Shown here piece by piece: positions 14,242 through 26,347 of a stretch of 64,000 nt of DNA. Numbering within the stretch: the stretch's first letter is position 1; each line of letters begins with the position of its first letter. The DNA is from Siderastrea radians. Its lineage: Eukaryota > Cnidaria > Anthozoa > Scleractinia > Rhizangiidae. The notes under the pieces are model-generated. The model was given only the letters and a program-made list of their open reading frames with translations. It was not told where the DNA came from and ran no database searches. The position numbers were made by a program, and so were the translations under genes. The stretch spans positions 65,417,246 through 65,481,245 of the forward strand of contig OZ024887.1 of assembly GCA_964017195.1 (NCBI GenBank), given 5' to 3'.

Positions 14242-17200
14242 TCATATTTTAGGTCTAATTTTCATCTCAGCACGTTTTAAGGAATAATAATATCCCCTGA
14301 AGGTATTCCAGTTGATTCCATCAGCAAATGAGGCGTGCGAGCCACCAAGGTACTGTCCGTTCATATTGGACCAGTGACAGTCGTTGTACCACCAAGCTCC
14401 TTTGAACCTCACTGCGCAGTTGTAACCCAATTTATCGTTATCTTGATCCTTGGTGGTAAACTGCTTATTGCTGTAAAAGAAACGAAGAGTAGACGATATT
14501 TTCTAATTTTGGCGGTAAGGTTATCGTTTTCATTGGAGGACATCCAGCAATACAGTGTATGCCATCTAGAACAACAGAGTGATTTTACAACCGTTAAAAG
14601 TTTACCCTCTTTTTAAGCAAGAGAGACCAAGAATGGCCATTTGAATGCTACAGCAATATGTGGAGCGGGAAAACAAGTCTAGTGCACAATGAAAACAATT
14701 AAGAGGGTGTGAACACACCACAGCGCTATATACCTGGTGAAACGGGCCAAGTCGAGTGAAATTAAAAGGTCCTCGGTAATACATGGAATACCTTGACAAC
14801 CTACAGGGTTTTTTCTTTTACCATGGACACCGATGGTCGCGTCAAGTGGGCCGTCAGCCAGGCGGAATGTCAGCCAGTAAGTCAAAAGGAGAGTCAGATG
14901 AGCCATTCATTTTGTTTTTCACTCAAATCAGTCAGTCAGGTACCAGTCAGCCATCCATCCAATCAGTCAGTCAGCCCGTCAGTAGTCAGTTGTCCCTATT
15001 AAGTCAATCAGTCAGCCAGTCCGTCAGTCAGTCTGACTGTCTGTCTGTCTGCCCGTTTGACACTCACTCAGCTTCACTCATTCTCTCATTCAGTAAGTGA
15101 GCTTGACGAATATTACAAAGCTTTCTTACTATGCTGTCTGTCCACCCGTTATCGAGTTACCAGCCGTTCCTTTGTATCCGTCAATCAAAAGCCGGTACTT
15201 ATCACCCTCGTCCGCCACCTTGAAAGTAGAATATTCAGCGTATGTGAAATTCCCATCAAAGTCCTCCAAGTCAACTCTCAGCATGACGTCACCAGTGTCT
15301 GTCAAACGGTGAAGGTTGTCGTTTCCAAGCCAGAACTCGCTGTTCAGATTTCCAAACCCGTTCTTGTAGGACGCCCAACCCACGTAAAAATTGACGGAGC
15401 CGTCCAGCCTTCTCTGAAAAACGGTCCAGCCTCCACCGTCCGTGGTCATGTCACACAACACTTTAATTGGTTTGCCGCCATCTGGATTGATGGTGTACAC
15501 TCCACTAGATGTGAAACCATCTTGAAGGAGTTGGAAGCAGCTTTTGGGTCCTATTAGTTAGAATGAAGAGAATATCGTTATTTTTAGCAATTTCCTTTAT
15601 CTGAGTTCTTCACAAGGTTGATAAATTTGTGGTCCTTATCGATACAACACGAAAACAAAGCATGCTTGGTTTCAGCTGGATGTTTGGTCACTTAGGATCT
15701 AAAATAGCCGATAAACGAAGGCCATTTTAAAATCTGTACTTTTTAAACCGTATTTGCTAATGGAAAAGCATATCTACAAGGAAAACGAAAAAATGGTTCG
15801 AGTCAGGGGAACTCGAGATAGAGGAGTTGGTGTTGAATTCCAAGTATTCTGTTAATATTTAATAAGGTTTGGGGGCTTTATTATTCACTCACAATCACGA
15901 GTCACTTTGGTACTTTTTCAAGAATTTAAGAGGCTTTGTACTAACTGTGGCTTTGGTCATATAATTTTGCACACTCCTGACGCTGACTGTCTTAACCAAA
16001 CCACGATTGAAGTTAATTTGAGCCAAATTTGAGTCAAGAGGAAGTAAAATTAGTTGAAGTGTGGAAAGTAAGAATTAACCCATTTCGCAATTGTGAAAGG
16101 TGGGGGATGTGAACCTTGCAAAATAGCCAGAAAAGGAAACAAATTAAGTGACGTTAGATTTGGCTCCGTTTGATAGCGTTTTTATGAATAAACTATTATA
16201 AAGCCTCTTCACTTACTGCAAGGTTTTCCTATATAACCGTCATAACACTTGCATCGTACGCTGTAATTTTGATAATTAGGGATGCAGAATTCTTTGTCAC
16301 CACAAATCGAACTGTCCGCTTCACAAACAGTCTGATAGAAAATAAATGTCAAGTTTGTTTTTAATATCATGATCAATGTAAAGATCTTTACAAAATAATT
16401 AACGGCCACTATTTTTCATCACTCAAAGCAATAAATTGAGGACCGGCCCTTTTTAACCCTTAAAGCCCCAGTAGTGATCAGCATCAAATTCTCTCAGGAG
16501 AATTGGGGAAATGATCACCAACGATGAATTGTCTTGATGGTCTTAACAAGTTCTCCCAATTAGTACTCAATGAAATGTTTAGAGATCAGTAAGGAGAATT
16601 TGAATAATGATGCCAGGGCGTAAAGGGTTATGAGTGGGAGTGTAAGGAAAAAAGATGTGGGTTCAAGGGTGTTTTAGATTGGCCAGAGGGAAAGCCTTCA
16701 TTTAGTTTTAACAAAGAGAGGGAAAATCGATTAAAATGTCTCATGAGGAATAACATTGAAGAATTCAAATGACAAGAGCAATAATCTAGTTACAAAAAGT
16801 TTTGTAGATTATTTTTACTATTTAATATCTCGCACTTATTAACTGAGTCTTGTTGCATGTAGAAGCCTGGCTTATCAAAAGTAGTTACTTTAGCGAAGAA
16901 TATAAAAGAGAATTACTTTATTCTGTCAACGTATAACATTTATATTAATTAAAAATTACCAGCACTCCTCTGTACTTGAAATCGTCATTCTCTGTGAAGT
17001 TTGCATGACCAACAAATCGATCAGATTCGCTTAGTTGACACTTGAATTTCTCTGCTTGGTTCTTCGTGGTCCCAAAGTTATACGAATGGCACCGCTCTTC
17101 TTCGACGCACTCAAACTGACAGGCAATTTCTGAATCCACTTCTAGTTCGTTTATGACCCTTCCATTGAGCTTTCGTCCTTCTAATGCTGTTGCAAAGTTA

Positions 17201-17283
17201 ACAGCTTTCAAATCTGGCACGGAAATACGGCTTTTGCCGTATACGGTAGCACTAACAAGAGCTAAAGAGATCCAGAGATACAT
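14242..17283 (-). CDS. FReD gene 1: secreted PAN-EGF-fibrinogen domain lectin-like protein, intact
   Basis: Four minus-strand exons: 16960-17283 (324 nt), 16217-16331 (115 nt), 15130-15550 (421 nt), 14242-14470 (229 nt), summing to 363 codons with stop and giving 362 aa. The start is the ATG opening [16 protein letters not shown], a good signal peptide; an upstream in-frame ATG (17334) adds a non-signal extension and is less likely. Residues about 20-108 resemble a PAN/apple module ([26 protein letters not shown]). Exon 2 is an EGF-like module with six cysteines ([14 protein letters not shown] to [12 protein letters not shown]). Exons 3-4 are a fibrinogen C-terminal domain: [18 protein letters not shown], the calcium-site-like TTKDQDND, and [14 protein letters not shown]. 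The family binds acetylated sugars or similar ligands outside the cell; ligand and role here are unknown. It is divergently paired with gene 2. Confidence 0.9.
14860..15055. repeat. Degenerate (TCAG)n-type microsatellite in FReD gene 1 intron 3
   Basis: Many CAGT, CAGC and CAGTCAGT words are packed in this stretch, ending with CTGACTGTCTGTCTGTCTG. It lies wholly inside the last intron and does not touch exon borders. Confidence 0.8.
16457..16632. repeat. Short terminal-inverted-repeat element (MITE-like), copy 1
   Basis: Starts TAACCCTTAAAGCCCCAG and ends GGGCGTAAAGGGTTA, an imperfect inverted pair. A relative lies at 53685-53892 in the fold-back element loop, sharing AAGCCCCAGTAGTGA and GGAAATGATCACCA. 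Located between exons 1 and 2 of FReD gene 1. Confidence 0.6.
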
Positions 17284-17689
17284 GTCATGTATTAGTTCTT
17301 TATTGAGGGTTTCACTAAAAATGTTTAACTTCAAATTAAAATTTGACAGGTGTTATGAAATTGTTTCGTACTGTCATGTAAATTGCCAGCAGTGTTAATG
17401 TAACTAAAATATAATTGGAAAGTCCTTTTATGACGCGAGTTGCCTAAGTTGTCTACTTTCTATTTATGGCAGAGAAAAATGAAACGCAATGAATCCTAAT
17501 ATTTGTACGGAATAAATTTTGTTTAAACGATTATAATTTAAGAGTAAAAATTTCTGAAAGAGTGCAGAGGGTGAAAAAAAAAGACTGCGTAGAGGAAGAA
17601 CGAGGTTTTTACACAATTTTATTTAAATTATTAACATGGCGGCTATATTACAGTAAAAAATAATCATATTATTGTTAGGTCTTTATGTT

Positions 17690-18060
17690 TTTCCGTAGCG
17701 AAGTAATTTTCCGAAATACGATTTCCACGTTATTTGTGAGGCAAATAATTGTTTTCATGGTCCAATGGAATTTAAACTTAAGGGGAAACCATCTCACAAA
17801 TGTCAGGCGCATAAGAAAATATTTAAGTAACGAAGCAACAAAAACATTGGTTCATGCATTAATAATAGGACGCATCGATTATTGTAACAGTCAGTTTTAT
17901 ATGGTCTTCCATCCGTACGTACAGCAAAACTTCAACGCCTCCAGAACTCTGCAACGAGATTAATTTTTATTAGGTTTTCACAAATAACTCCACTGGCTTC
18001 CAGTGAAATTTTAAATTGTTAGTGCCCCTCCCTTTTGAAAATTTTTAGCAATATTTAGCG
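17690..18060 (+). mobile_element. Non-LTR retrotransposon (CR1/L2-like) RT C-terminal fragment
   Basis: A plus-strand reading contains HLTNVRRIRKYLSNEATKTL then VHALIIGRIDYCNSQFY, the familiar block near the RT C-terminus of CR1/L2-type LINEs. Further on, pieces of the usual ITPL and LPVKF region are visible in shifted frames. It is 5' truncated and frameshifted, so inactive. It abuts copy B of the dispersed segment. Confidence 0.75.
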
Positions 18061-20232
18061 AGCCAAGCAAGTAAGATTTTTTTTTTCACTACGCCATAGT
18101 CTCTCCCGGCGACCACCCGCTGTCCAAGAAGCCTGAGGACTCTGAATACGATATTGTTTTGTTGGTGGATTATGATGATTGAAGCAGACAAGTCCCTTGC
18201 TGTGTGTGTGTTTTTTTGTGTGTGTTTTTTGAAAGTTTCCGTCACGCTTGGCCGCTCAGTCTTTCCAAGAGACGTAATTTTTCAGATTTCACCCTTAGGT
18301 GACTAACGATCACATGATAGATTTAGCCCTACCCCCCCCCCCCCTCCCCCACCTCTGCCCACTCTAAAATATGCTTCACGCTCCCTATTTTCATAGGTTA
18401 GCTACGATAGTAGGTTGAATTTGAATGAAAATACTTCAAGTTAATCATGAAGCAACTGCAAAGAGAAAGCTGTTCAAATGTCAAATCTCTTTTTGACAAG
18501 AACTTTTTGTGACCCTCGTTTGACGCGCCATGCATGCAAATTTTATGCACTAATATAACAGGTTTTTAGTGAACAGAAGAAAAGCCGCGCTCTAGAATAA
18601 ACTCTGTAAGTCTGTCAGGCTTTATTTGGAGAAAATACGCTATTTTCCTTTGTATAAATCGCACACATCCACAATCTTTGAGACAATTCAGAAAACCTAC
18701 ACGAAAGGAAAATAACTTTAACAAGAATTGTTACTTCTGGCATTCAATTAGACGGCCTACATCCCATACACGTCATTTCCCACTCAGCGTGGCAGGCGTA
18801 AATGACAAGACTTGTTACGCGGGCTAATCATTTCCTTCGATTCAATCAGTTTTGTCTAACCGCATTGCTGCAATTTTTTCTGGAAACTTCATTTATGTCT
18901 TCTTCCCAATGTACAGTAACTTAGAATCCCCATAATTCTCGTAATGTCCATTTTTTTGCCAACAGACAAGCTATTTTTACTAAAGCGTATAATATAAAAA
19001 TAAACCAGCCAAGTATTGGGATAAAAATTGGCCATGTGTCATGGCCGCTTTTATTTAATTAAAAATCTTAATGAAGTAAATAAAATGAATGAATAACTAA
19101 TCTATGATAGAGAAATCATCCTTAAGGTTGTCCAACCGATAAATTACCCTCAACATCGTCAATTGGGGTTTAAAACGAGTGAAAACAAAACAAAACAAAG
19201 CAAACAAACGCCATAGCTAATACCACATCCAAACAATAAAGGAATTTTATTTGCTTGCGAACGAAAATTTTTATGGCTCCTTCCCGCTATACTTTAATTA
19301 ATACGTTATGCACTAACTAAAATATATAACAGATGTGTTCAAGGGAATAGGGGTGGAGTGAGCTGAAGGGTATAACCAGGGGGTGACGGGCAGTCTATTT
19401 TTTTTTAATAGAGGCCTCATTTTCAATAGATAAAATGATTGAGCAATAGTCACAAGACAATCCTGTGATCTAAAGCACAACAGCTATTACATTACGCGAT
19501 AATCACGCGTTCTGTGTAAAAGTACATAGCTTCGACTGCAAATTCCAGGTATGAAAATTAAATTCGCAATAACCTCCTGGTCGTCCTTTTAGCCTCCAGA
19601 CCCAACACGCTCTGCGAGTTCAGCCCACCTCCTCCCCTCTCTCCACGTTTTGATATGCATTTTATTAGTGTATAGATGTGGGCTCCATTTTTCTAGTGCC
19701 CTCGCCTTTGCTGGAGCTTTAAAATAATTAATAGGCAAGATTTCTTGATCGATAAAAAAAGTGATGAGCAATCACAGCGATGACGAATCATATGGATAAG
19801 TGACTCGAGCGAGCGCGTAGAGTGCAATCACATGCATGAATAGCCTGGGTTATTCAATATGATCGCTGACAATCGCTCGGTTAGCTTTACTATAGTAGCA
19901 GCCGTTGGCGATCGTCACCAATCACAGGAAAAGCAGACTAGAAGTTACCATTCGAAACACAGTGACCCAAAACTATTGTTTTCATCCATTCAAGTACCTG
20001 TAGATATTGGTATGACTCATATCTGAATACGCGTGTCCCACCTTTGTCGTACTGTGAGAAAATTAATGTGTGATGCTGTATAGCACTTTCGTTAGTAATC
20101 GTAATAATTAAATGTTTTGAGAAAAGTGCTCTTGGGTAATTGTTTCTAGACGTTTTGGGTATGACCCCTTCATCACTGGATTAAGGACACTAGCCGCGAC
20201 ACGGCACTCAGAACGTCACGAAGAGAAACGCC

Positions 20233-20968
20233 AGGTCACTCCAACAGATTACGATTCGTACTCACGTACCATCCAAAGAACCAGGAAGTTAAAAACTGAT
20301 CCTTATGAAAAGCTTCAACATCCTAACTGACGATCCGAGTACGAAACACATCTTTAATGACATACCCATGTGTATCTATCGGAGAGACTCTAATCTTCGA
20401 GACATGTTGGTTCACAGTTCTTTCTCGTCTCGGCCCGAACACGGGCAAGCACCAGCCGGAACTTTTCCTTGCGGAAAATCGAGGTGCCGCACTTGCATGC
20501 ACCTTCACTGGTAAAACGGACATAATACCTTCCACTGGCGGAGGTGTTCGACTTAAGGATCGGTTCCACTGCACTGCGGCCAGTGTAATCTATGTAATCG
20601 CATCTCACCGCTGTCATGCCATGTACATTGGCGAAAATGGTCGCAGGCTCTCTGACCGGTTTGGTGAGCATCTCCATTAAGTGGAGGGTTTCAGTCACAA
20701 CACACGATACCAAGGGGGTGGTTTTCCTGTGGCAGAACATTTTAACCTCCCTAACCATAGCGGGATCATCGACATGCGTGTATCCGTTCTCAAACAAACC
20801 ACGGGAGGAACCCAGAGGAGACAGCACGAGGAAAGACGGCTCGTCCACAGGCTGGGAACGCTAGCCCCGCGCGGCTTAAACATTAGGGAGCTTAAGCAAC
20901 CACGACGGCAACGCCAAGGAAAACGTCACTTTAAAAATGACTTCCAAAAAGTTCAAACTTGCTCGCGA
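20233..20968 (+). pseudogene. Penelope-type RT tail plus GIY-YIG endonuclease, degraded
   Basis: Frames in order show the RT thumb end (RLRFVLTYHPKNQ, DIPMCIYRRDSNLRDMLVHS), a Cys pair (CGKSRCRTC), then VIYVIASHRCHAMYIGENGR, whose YVI and YIG positions mark a GIY-YIG nuclease, then GGFPVAEHFNLPNHSGIIDM and RLGTLAPRGLNIRE. The catalytic core of the RT is absent. There is one frameshift near 20480-20500 and one in-frame stop at 20678-20680. The nuclease would nick DNA for retrotransposition; this copy cannot make it. Confidence 0.75.
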
Positions 20969-21262
20969 TAGTTTCAACTCTTTTAATCTATCTAATGTAG
21001 CCAAGCAATCCGGGAGCTGACTTTGTAAGGACGGCGTTACAGTTCAGGTAGAAAAATGAAAATTCTCTGTCGTGTGTAAACGTTCTACATAAAACTTTGA
21101 ATTTGGTCATTTCACGTTGTTGTTTTGCAGAGGACGGCAAAGAAATGTACCAAAATCTGTATTGCACGTGCAGAGTCATTGTTTTGCTAATTAAACTTTT
21201 TGTTTTGTGACGTTCTCATCAGCCGTCGCCGTCGTGTTTGCTTAAATTCCCCTAGTACTGAC

Positions 21263-21672
21263 TTTAAGGACGGTGCCTTCTTTTGTTACCGCGCAATACG
21301 TTCTGCGCTTCTCGGGATATTCGGGTTTCTTAAGGAATTTGCCCACAAATACAAGAATATTTTTGCACGATTTAAGACTACGTGGAAAAAGCAGATCTTA
21401 GCAAGGGCTATCAGAATCCAAAAAGAAAACTGGGGTAACCACGCATTTTTCTGAGATAATTGAGCTTAAATTTGGAAAGAAATTCCCATATATTCTTCGT
21501 ATTTTAACGCTTTTTTAGAACAAGTGGTTGAATAATTATCTCTGAAAAATGCACGGTTACCCTTCCTTTTCTTTTTGGATTCCTATAACCCTTGCTTAGA
21601 TCTACTTTTTCCCCACAGTCATAACCTTTGCAAAAATACATCTGTATTGGTATAGGAGGCACCGTCCTTAAA
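21263..21672. mobile_element. MITE nested in the Penelope element (family 1)
   Basis: Ends are TTTAAGGACGGTGCC and GGCACCGTCCTTAAA, exact inverted repeats. Subterminal halves also match inversely (GCAGATCTTAGCAAGGG against CCCTTGCTTAGATCT, TTTTTCTGAGATAATTGAG against its counterpart). A second copy is at 49594-49891. Confidence 0.8.
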
Positions 21673-22827
21673 TTCGCATGACTTCAAATTTTAGCACGCG
21701 CGCGTGAAGCTTTTCAAATTCCTGCGCGCTCATTGTGATTTAAATTTGTGTGTTGCATTTTCATCACTATACGCGCATTTGACTTCAACGTTTTTTGTGC
21801 AACCAAAAACTTAATCCACTGATGAAGGGGTCATACCCCAAACGTCTGGAGCACTTTTCTCAAAACATTTAATTATTGTGAGAAAAATAGCTTACTAAAA
21901 TAACGATACACCGAAATCATAATATTGACAAAATTGATTGCAGTAAACAGGCCGAAAAGAAATTAGTTTAGTTTCTTAGCCTACTCTTCCAGAGATCAGT
22001 TAGTAAACCAAAATCCTAAATTTATTTTCGGCATTTTTATTGATCTTCCATGGCGAAGTTTTCCTCCTGGTTTTCCTGCAAGCGCTGGCTTTAACATGAT
22101 AGTTAAAATGCCCACTAGTACTGTCGCTTTTCATTTTAGCTGCTTAATGAAGACACTAAAATTAAAAAACACTGAGGAAAAAACTGTAAACATCCTCGTT
22201 GTCAGGGGGAACGACTGACAACAATAATACTTGGCTTAAGAAAAATACCCTGGCATCACGGAGTCCCAAATGCAAATGGTTAAAAATATTTCAAATATTG
22301 CTTTATTTCCGCGAAGCTGTATGTTTTGCTTTGCCAGTTTAACTCTATCATAGTAATATTCCTTCCACGTCTTGACTCCATTCCTCTGTCAATTGTATTT
22401 GTTACTAAAATCAGGAAAACAAAAACAGATTATTAATTAAGTAGTTTTTGTTTCATATTGCAAGAACGACAACTTACCTAGAGAAGGAGAAGGGCTCATA
22501 TGTTACGACAAATAGACAGGAAAATGACACTTGAAATACTGTTGCAAGTATCTACGTAGTAAATATAACCAAACTCATTATCGTAATTTTTTTGTAAGTT
22601 CAATTTTTGTTTCGCTTTTGTCAAATACGTCATGCAGTTTACACCTGTATCTTAGCCTTTTATTGGGTATCATTGCTTCGCACTCTTAATAATTACTCCC
22701 GCGCTTAACACACAGGTTATAAGACGTCTCAGGTCGTAAGTGTTCAAAGGTAAGAAATTTGATTAAGCCCATTCAACGGGCTTGACAAACAGTTACACAA
22801 AGGTAGTTTAGACAATCCATTCAGGAC

Positions 22828-25318
22828 ATGCTTTTCTGGCTGTTATTTCTTTTTGGAACGACTGTGCAAGCCACCAGCCGCATTTCACGGCCCAATGCAC
22901 AAGTTGTTAATTTTGCCAAGCCGCTGGTAGGACGAAAACTGAATGGAAGCGTGATAGAAGAAATAGAAGGAGATAATGAAGTAACTTGTCAATTCAAGTG
23001 CGTCAAAGACGAGCGGTGTCATTCTTATAACTTTGGAACATTGACCAAAAGTGAGGGGTCTTTTAGCTTATGTCAGCTAAGCGGCTCTGACCGATTTGCC
23101 GGTCTTCTTAACTTCACCGAAGATGAAAATTTCAAGTACTGTGGTTTACAGGTATTTTTTTGGAAACTTAAACCATGACACTTATTTCACTCAACAGTAG
23201 AACGTCAGTAACCCAGATTGTTCAAACGAACTGATTTCACTTGAGGTATATTAGACAACCATGGGTATTAATAAAGGAAATCAGGGTGGAAAGTCAATTT
23301 TCTTTTACCATGAAGTCGTTAACCTTTACAAATAATTTTAAAAGCTTGCTTAAGACAGTATAACTGGAGGTCACCCCGAAGGCAGAAAACGAACACAGCA
23401 GCAAATTTTGAAAGGCATTCGCTTATTCATAACATGATAAAATCCATGTGGTTTTAGAAATGTGTTCAGCTTTTAGGATATATGTATAAACAGAGTTCGT
23501 TGCCAAAACAAACTTTAAATATTTTATTTTTAACAGAGTGTCTGTGAGAAGGACAGCTCTACTTGTGGTGACAAAGGAGTTTGCATCCCAAACTATCAGG
23601 AAGGCAGCGTACGATGCAATTGTCGCGATGGCTATACAGGAAAACCTTGCAGTAAGTTTTTAATTTTTCAAACATTCATAAGGGGGAAACATTAGAACTG
23701 CTAAAGATCATATCTTGTAAGATCAGTTTCGGATTTATGACAGGTGGTCGTTCCTCCCCATTTTGTCAAAAAATATGTCTTAGAGGGCTTTTTTCACTCC
23801 CCTCTCCCCCTCCCCCCACTGTTTTTTACCCCGGGTCTCCGCGTTGTATATACAAAGGCCTGCATCCGGCCGCACTAGTCATTCCTCAGCTATTCTTTTA
23901 ACTAACAGAGCCAAATAGTTGCGCCCAACTTCTCCAAGATGGGTTTACTTCTAGTGGTGTGTACACCATTAATCCAGATGGCGGCAAACCGATGAAAGTG
24001 TTCTGTGACATGACATCGGACGGTGGAGGCTGGACCGTTTTTCAGAAACGTCTTGACGGCTCGATTGACTTTTATCTCGGATGGGAGTTCTACAAGAATG
24101 GGTTTGGAAATCTTAACGGTGAGTTTTGGCTTGGAAACGATAATCTTCACCGCTTGACTTCAGCTTATAACGTCACCCTTAGAGTTGACTTGGAGGACTT
24201 TGATGGCGACATCAGATACGCTGAGTACACGAAGTTTCATGTTTCAGACGAGGGAGATAAATACCGCCTTTCGATTGGAGGATACAGTGGCACGGCGGGT
24301 AACTCAATGACTTCAGAAGATTCATACTGGAAGGCAGAGTAAGTTAACGCTAGTTAAATTTTAATCTCCTTAAAACTAGTTCGACGCTTTCAGTACGTCA
24401 AATGTAAGTTCCTTAAGCACCCTAGACCGAAAGCCAAATATTTTCCCTTCCCACCCGGCCTATTACTCATTCAATAAGTACTTATCATACTATCGATTTA
24501 AAAATTGTTTTTGTATTAGTATTATAAGGACATCCGACAATGCACTTGGAAATTAAAATTCGTTTTTACTTTGCTGGCTATATTACGGGTGACAAGATAA
24601 TTGAAAATCTCATCGCGAGAGGCTGTACGCGTTCCTAGCGTGTCCATACGGCGTTCTGTAATTCACCATTATTTGGACTGCCTAAACAAACTCTAAAGAA
24701 GCTGCAGCATGTTCAGAATGTAGCAGCCCGGATTGTGACACTTACGCGCAAATGTGAACATATTACACCGGTACTTTATAAACTTCACTGGCTACCTATA
24801 GAAGAGCGCATAGTTTTTTAAGATTCTTCTGATGACATTTAAGTGCATGATGGGCTTAGCCCCATCATATCTGTCTGATCTAGTTGAGAGATATGTCCCA
24901 AGACGCAACCTACGTTCTATGAATGGCCATCGGTTGGTGGAGGTTAAGCATAATCTGCGCAACTACGGTTTTCGATCATTCTCTGTAGCCGCGCCACAAC
25001 TGTGGAATGCTTTACCGTCTGACATCCGGAGCTTGCGATAATATATCAGAGTTTAAGCGCTAGCTAAAGACATATCTTTTTAGGAAAGCTTTTAGTTAGG
25101 TATTTTTATAATTTAGTGTTTTCTTTTTAGAATTACTTAATATACTACGTAAACTAGCTAGTCTTTTTATTCTTTTTAAGTCGTTTTTAGTGTTTTACTC
25201 TTTTATTGATCTTTTATCTTTTATTATATACATATTGTAACGTTTTTATACAGATGTGTAATTTTAAACAACTTGTTAAGCGCTACTGGATAGCGATAGA
25301 AATAGCGCTATATAATTA

Positions 25319-25367
<49 letters not shown>

Positions 25368-25907
25368 TTTCTGGACCCACACAAGTTAACGCGTAAGGCC
25401 CTCATACGAGGGGCCGTATATGTTTATAGGAAGTTTCTCACTTGATAGCAAGACAACGCAGTCTGGTCTTGTGAATTAGGGGGAAGATTTGCAACTCGGA
25501 GTCACTTGATCTCATTTTCAGCACATCTCCTAGAAATTCACAATAAAAGATAAAAGCTCTAATTTAAATATAAAAGAATGTGAAATATTCGATCATTGTT
25601 TAAGTTTATATTTAAGGTTAAATTTTAAGGTTAATTTAAGAGAAGAAGTGTGTTTTGGTTGGCATTGCGCTGAAACACGACAGATTCAGTCTAGCAAACC
25701 TGTTATTCAAGAATCTTCTCGCCTGAAAGTCAAGCGATTTGAAACCTTTTCCAGGTTGTCGTTTACAATTAGATTTAGCCTGTTGTAGGTGTCCAGGTAA
25801 CGAGGTTCTTTCTCCTTTTTCCCTTCACGATAGTTTTTCCCACACCCCGGAGGGCCCCACTGAAGAGCACCTATTGGTGAAGTGGGCTCCCTGCTAAAAT
25901 ATTATTA

Positions 25908-25987
<80 letters not shown>

Positions 25988-26347
25988 GGTGGTGGTAGTA
26001 GTAGTAGTATTTATCACCGAACGTCTGGAACAGCCAAGCCTTTTGTCACACTTTATTTATTTGAGATAGCACATACATCATTATTATCTCCTTGGTTTTG
26101 GTTTTTGTTTTCTAGCGGGATGCAGTTTACCACAAGAGATCAGGACAATGATCTAGCGTCGGGTGGCAGCTGTGCTTACTGGTACAAAGGAGCCTGGTGG
26201 TACAACGCGTGTTTCTCATCCAATCTGAACGGCTTGTACCTTGGAGGACAACATTCACAGACTGGCATAGGGGTTAATTGGGGTGCGTTTAGAGGATACA
26301 AATACTCACTGAAACGCACCGAGATGAAAGTAAAGCCTAATCCATAA
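22828..26347 (+). CDS. FReD gene 2: secreted PAN-EGF-fibrinogen domain lectin-like protein, intact
   Basis: Exons 22828-23151 (324 nt), 23537-23651 (115 nt), 23909-24338 (430 nt), 26116-26347 (232 nt) sum to 367 codons with stop and encode 366 aa. The signal peptide is MLFWLLFLFGTTVQA. The PAN-like exon has [17 protein letters not shown]; the EGF-like exon runs CEKDSSTCGDKGVC to CNCRDGYTGKPC. The fibrinogen domain has [26 protein letters not shown] and [15 protein letters not shown], retaining the disulphide and calcium-site pattern of ficolin-type domains. Intron 3 (24339-26115) is long because a LINE tail and microsatellites sit in it. It is head-to-head with gene 1 across 5.5 kb and shares its exon sizes and phases. 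Likely an extracellular recognition lectin; ligand unknown. Confidence 0.92.
24670..25372 (+). mobile_element. LINE (CR1/L2-like) 3' end in FReD gene 2 intron 3
   Basis: Plus-strand reading shows QHVQNVAARIV, LYKLHWLPIEERIVF, MTFKCMMGLAPSYLSDLVER and APQLWNALPSDIRSL, the C-terminal end of a CR1/L2-type ORF2, with stops and a frame change. A non-coding tail with TAGCGATAGAAATAGCGCTA follows, then an (ATT)n run at 25321-25366, the typical 3' simple-repeat end of such LINEs. It is 5' truncated and inactive. Confidence 0.85.
25894..26008. repeat. Compound (ATT)n-(AGT)n-(GGT)n microsatellite
   Basis: Continuous TTA units change to AGT units, then GGT units, then back to AGT. It sits in intron 3 of FReD gene 2, about 100 bp before the last exon. 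Confidence 0.95.

Larger units (their letters stand above)
20064..21876 (+). mobile_element. Penelope-like element remnant with inverted termini and GIY-YIG region
   Basis: The element is flanked by TGTGAGAAAA on both sides (20053-20062 and 21877-21886), a target duplication of about 10 bp. Copy A (about 11640-11665) shows the uninterrupted site with a single TGTGAGAAAA. Its ends are inverted repeats: 20104-20183 and the reverse complement of about 21800-21876 share TAATTAAATGTTTTGAG, AAAAGTGCTC and GGTATGACCCCTTCATCA. The left end has about 40 extra bases outside the inverted repeat. The interior keeps the end of the RT and the endonuclease region. A MITE is nested at 21263-21672. Confidence 0.75.
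18074..21980. repeat. Dispersed segment, copy B, with an internal inversion and a Penelope insertion
   Basis: Homologous to 10417-11740. Around 18900-19780 it carries extra sequence, and 19115-19245 is the reverse complement of 11235-11345 of copy A (CCAACCGATAAATTACCCTC against GGGTAATTTGTCGGTTGG). Colinearity resumes near 19780, is broken at 20064 by a Penelope-like element, and resumes at 21877 until about 21965. Confidence 0.75.

Noticed and set aside
14783..15100. Ser/Gln-rich ORFs over the TCAG repeats
   Set aside because: They are created by the microsatellite and lie inside a FReD intron on the opposite strand.
15057..15557. 166-codon plus-strand ORF
   Set aside because: Antisense shadow of the fibrinogen exon of FReD gene 1; the minus strand has the conserved domain and splice sites.
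20390..20848. 152-codon minus-strand ORF
   Set aside because: Antisense of the GIY-YIG region, which is identifiable on the plus strand.
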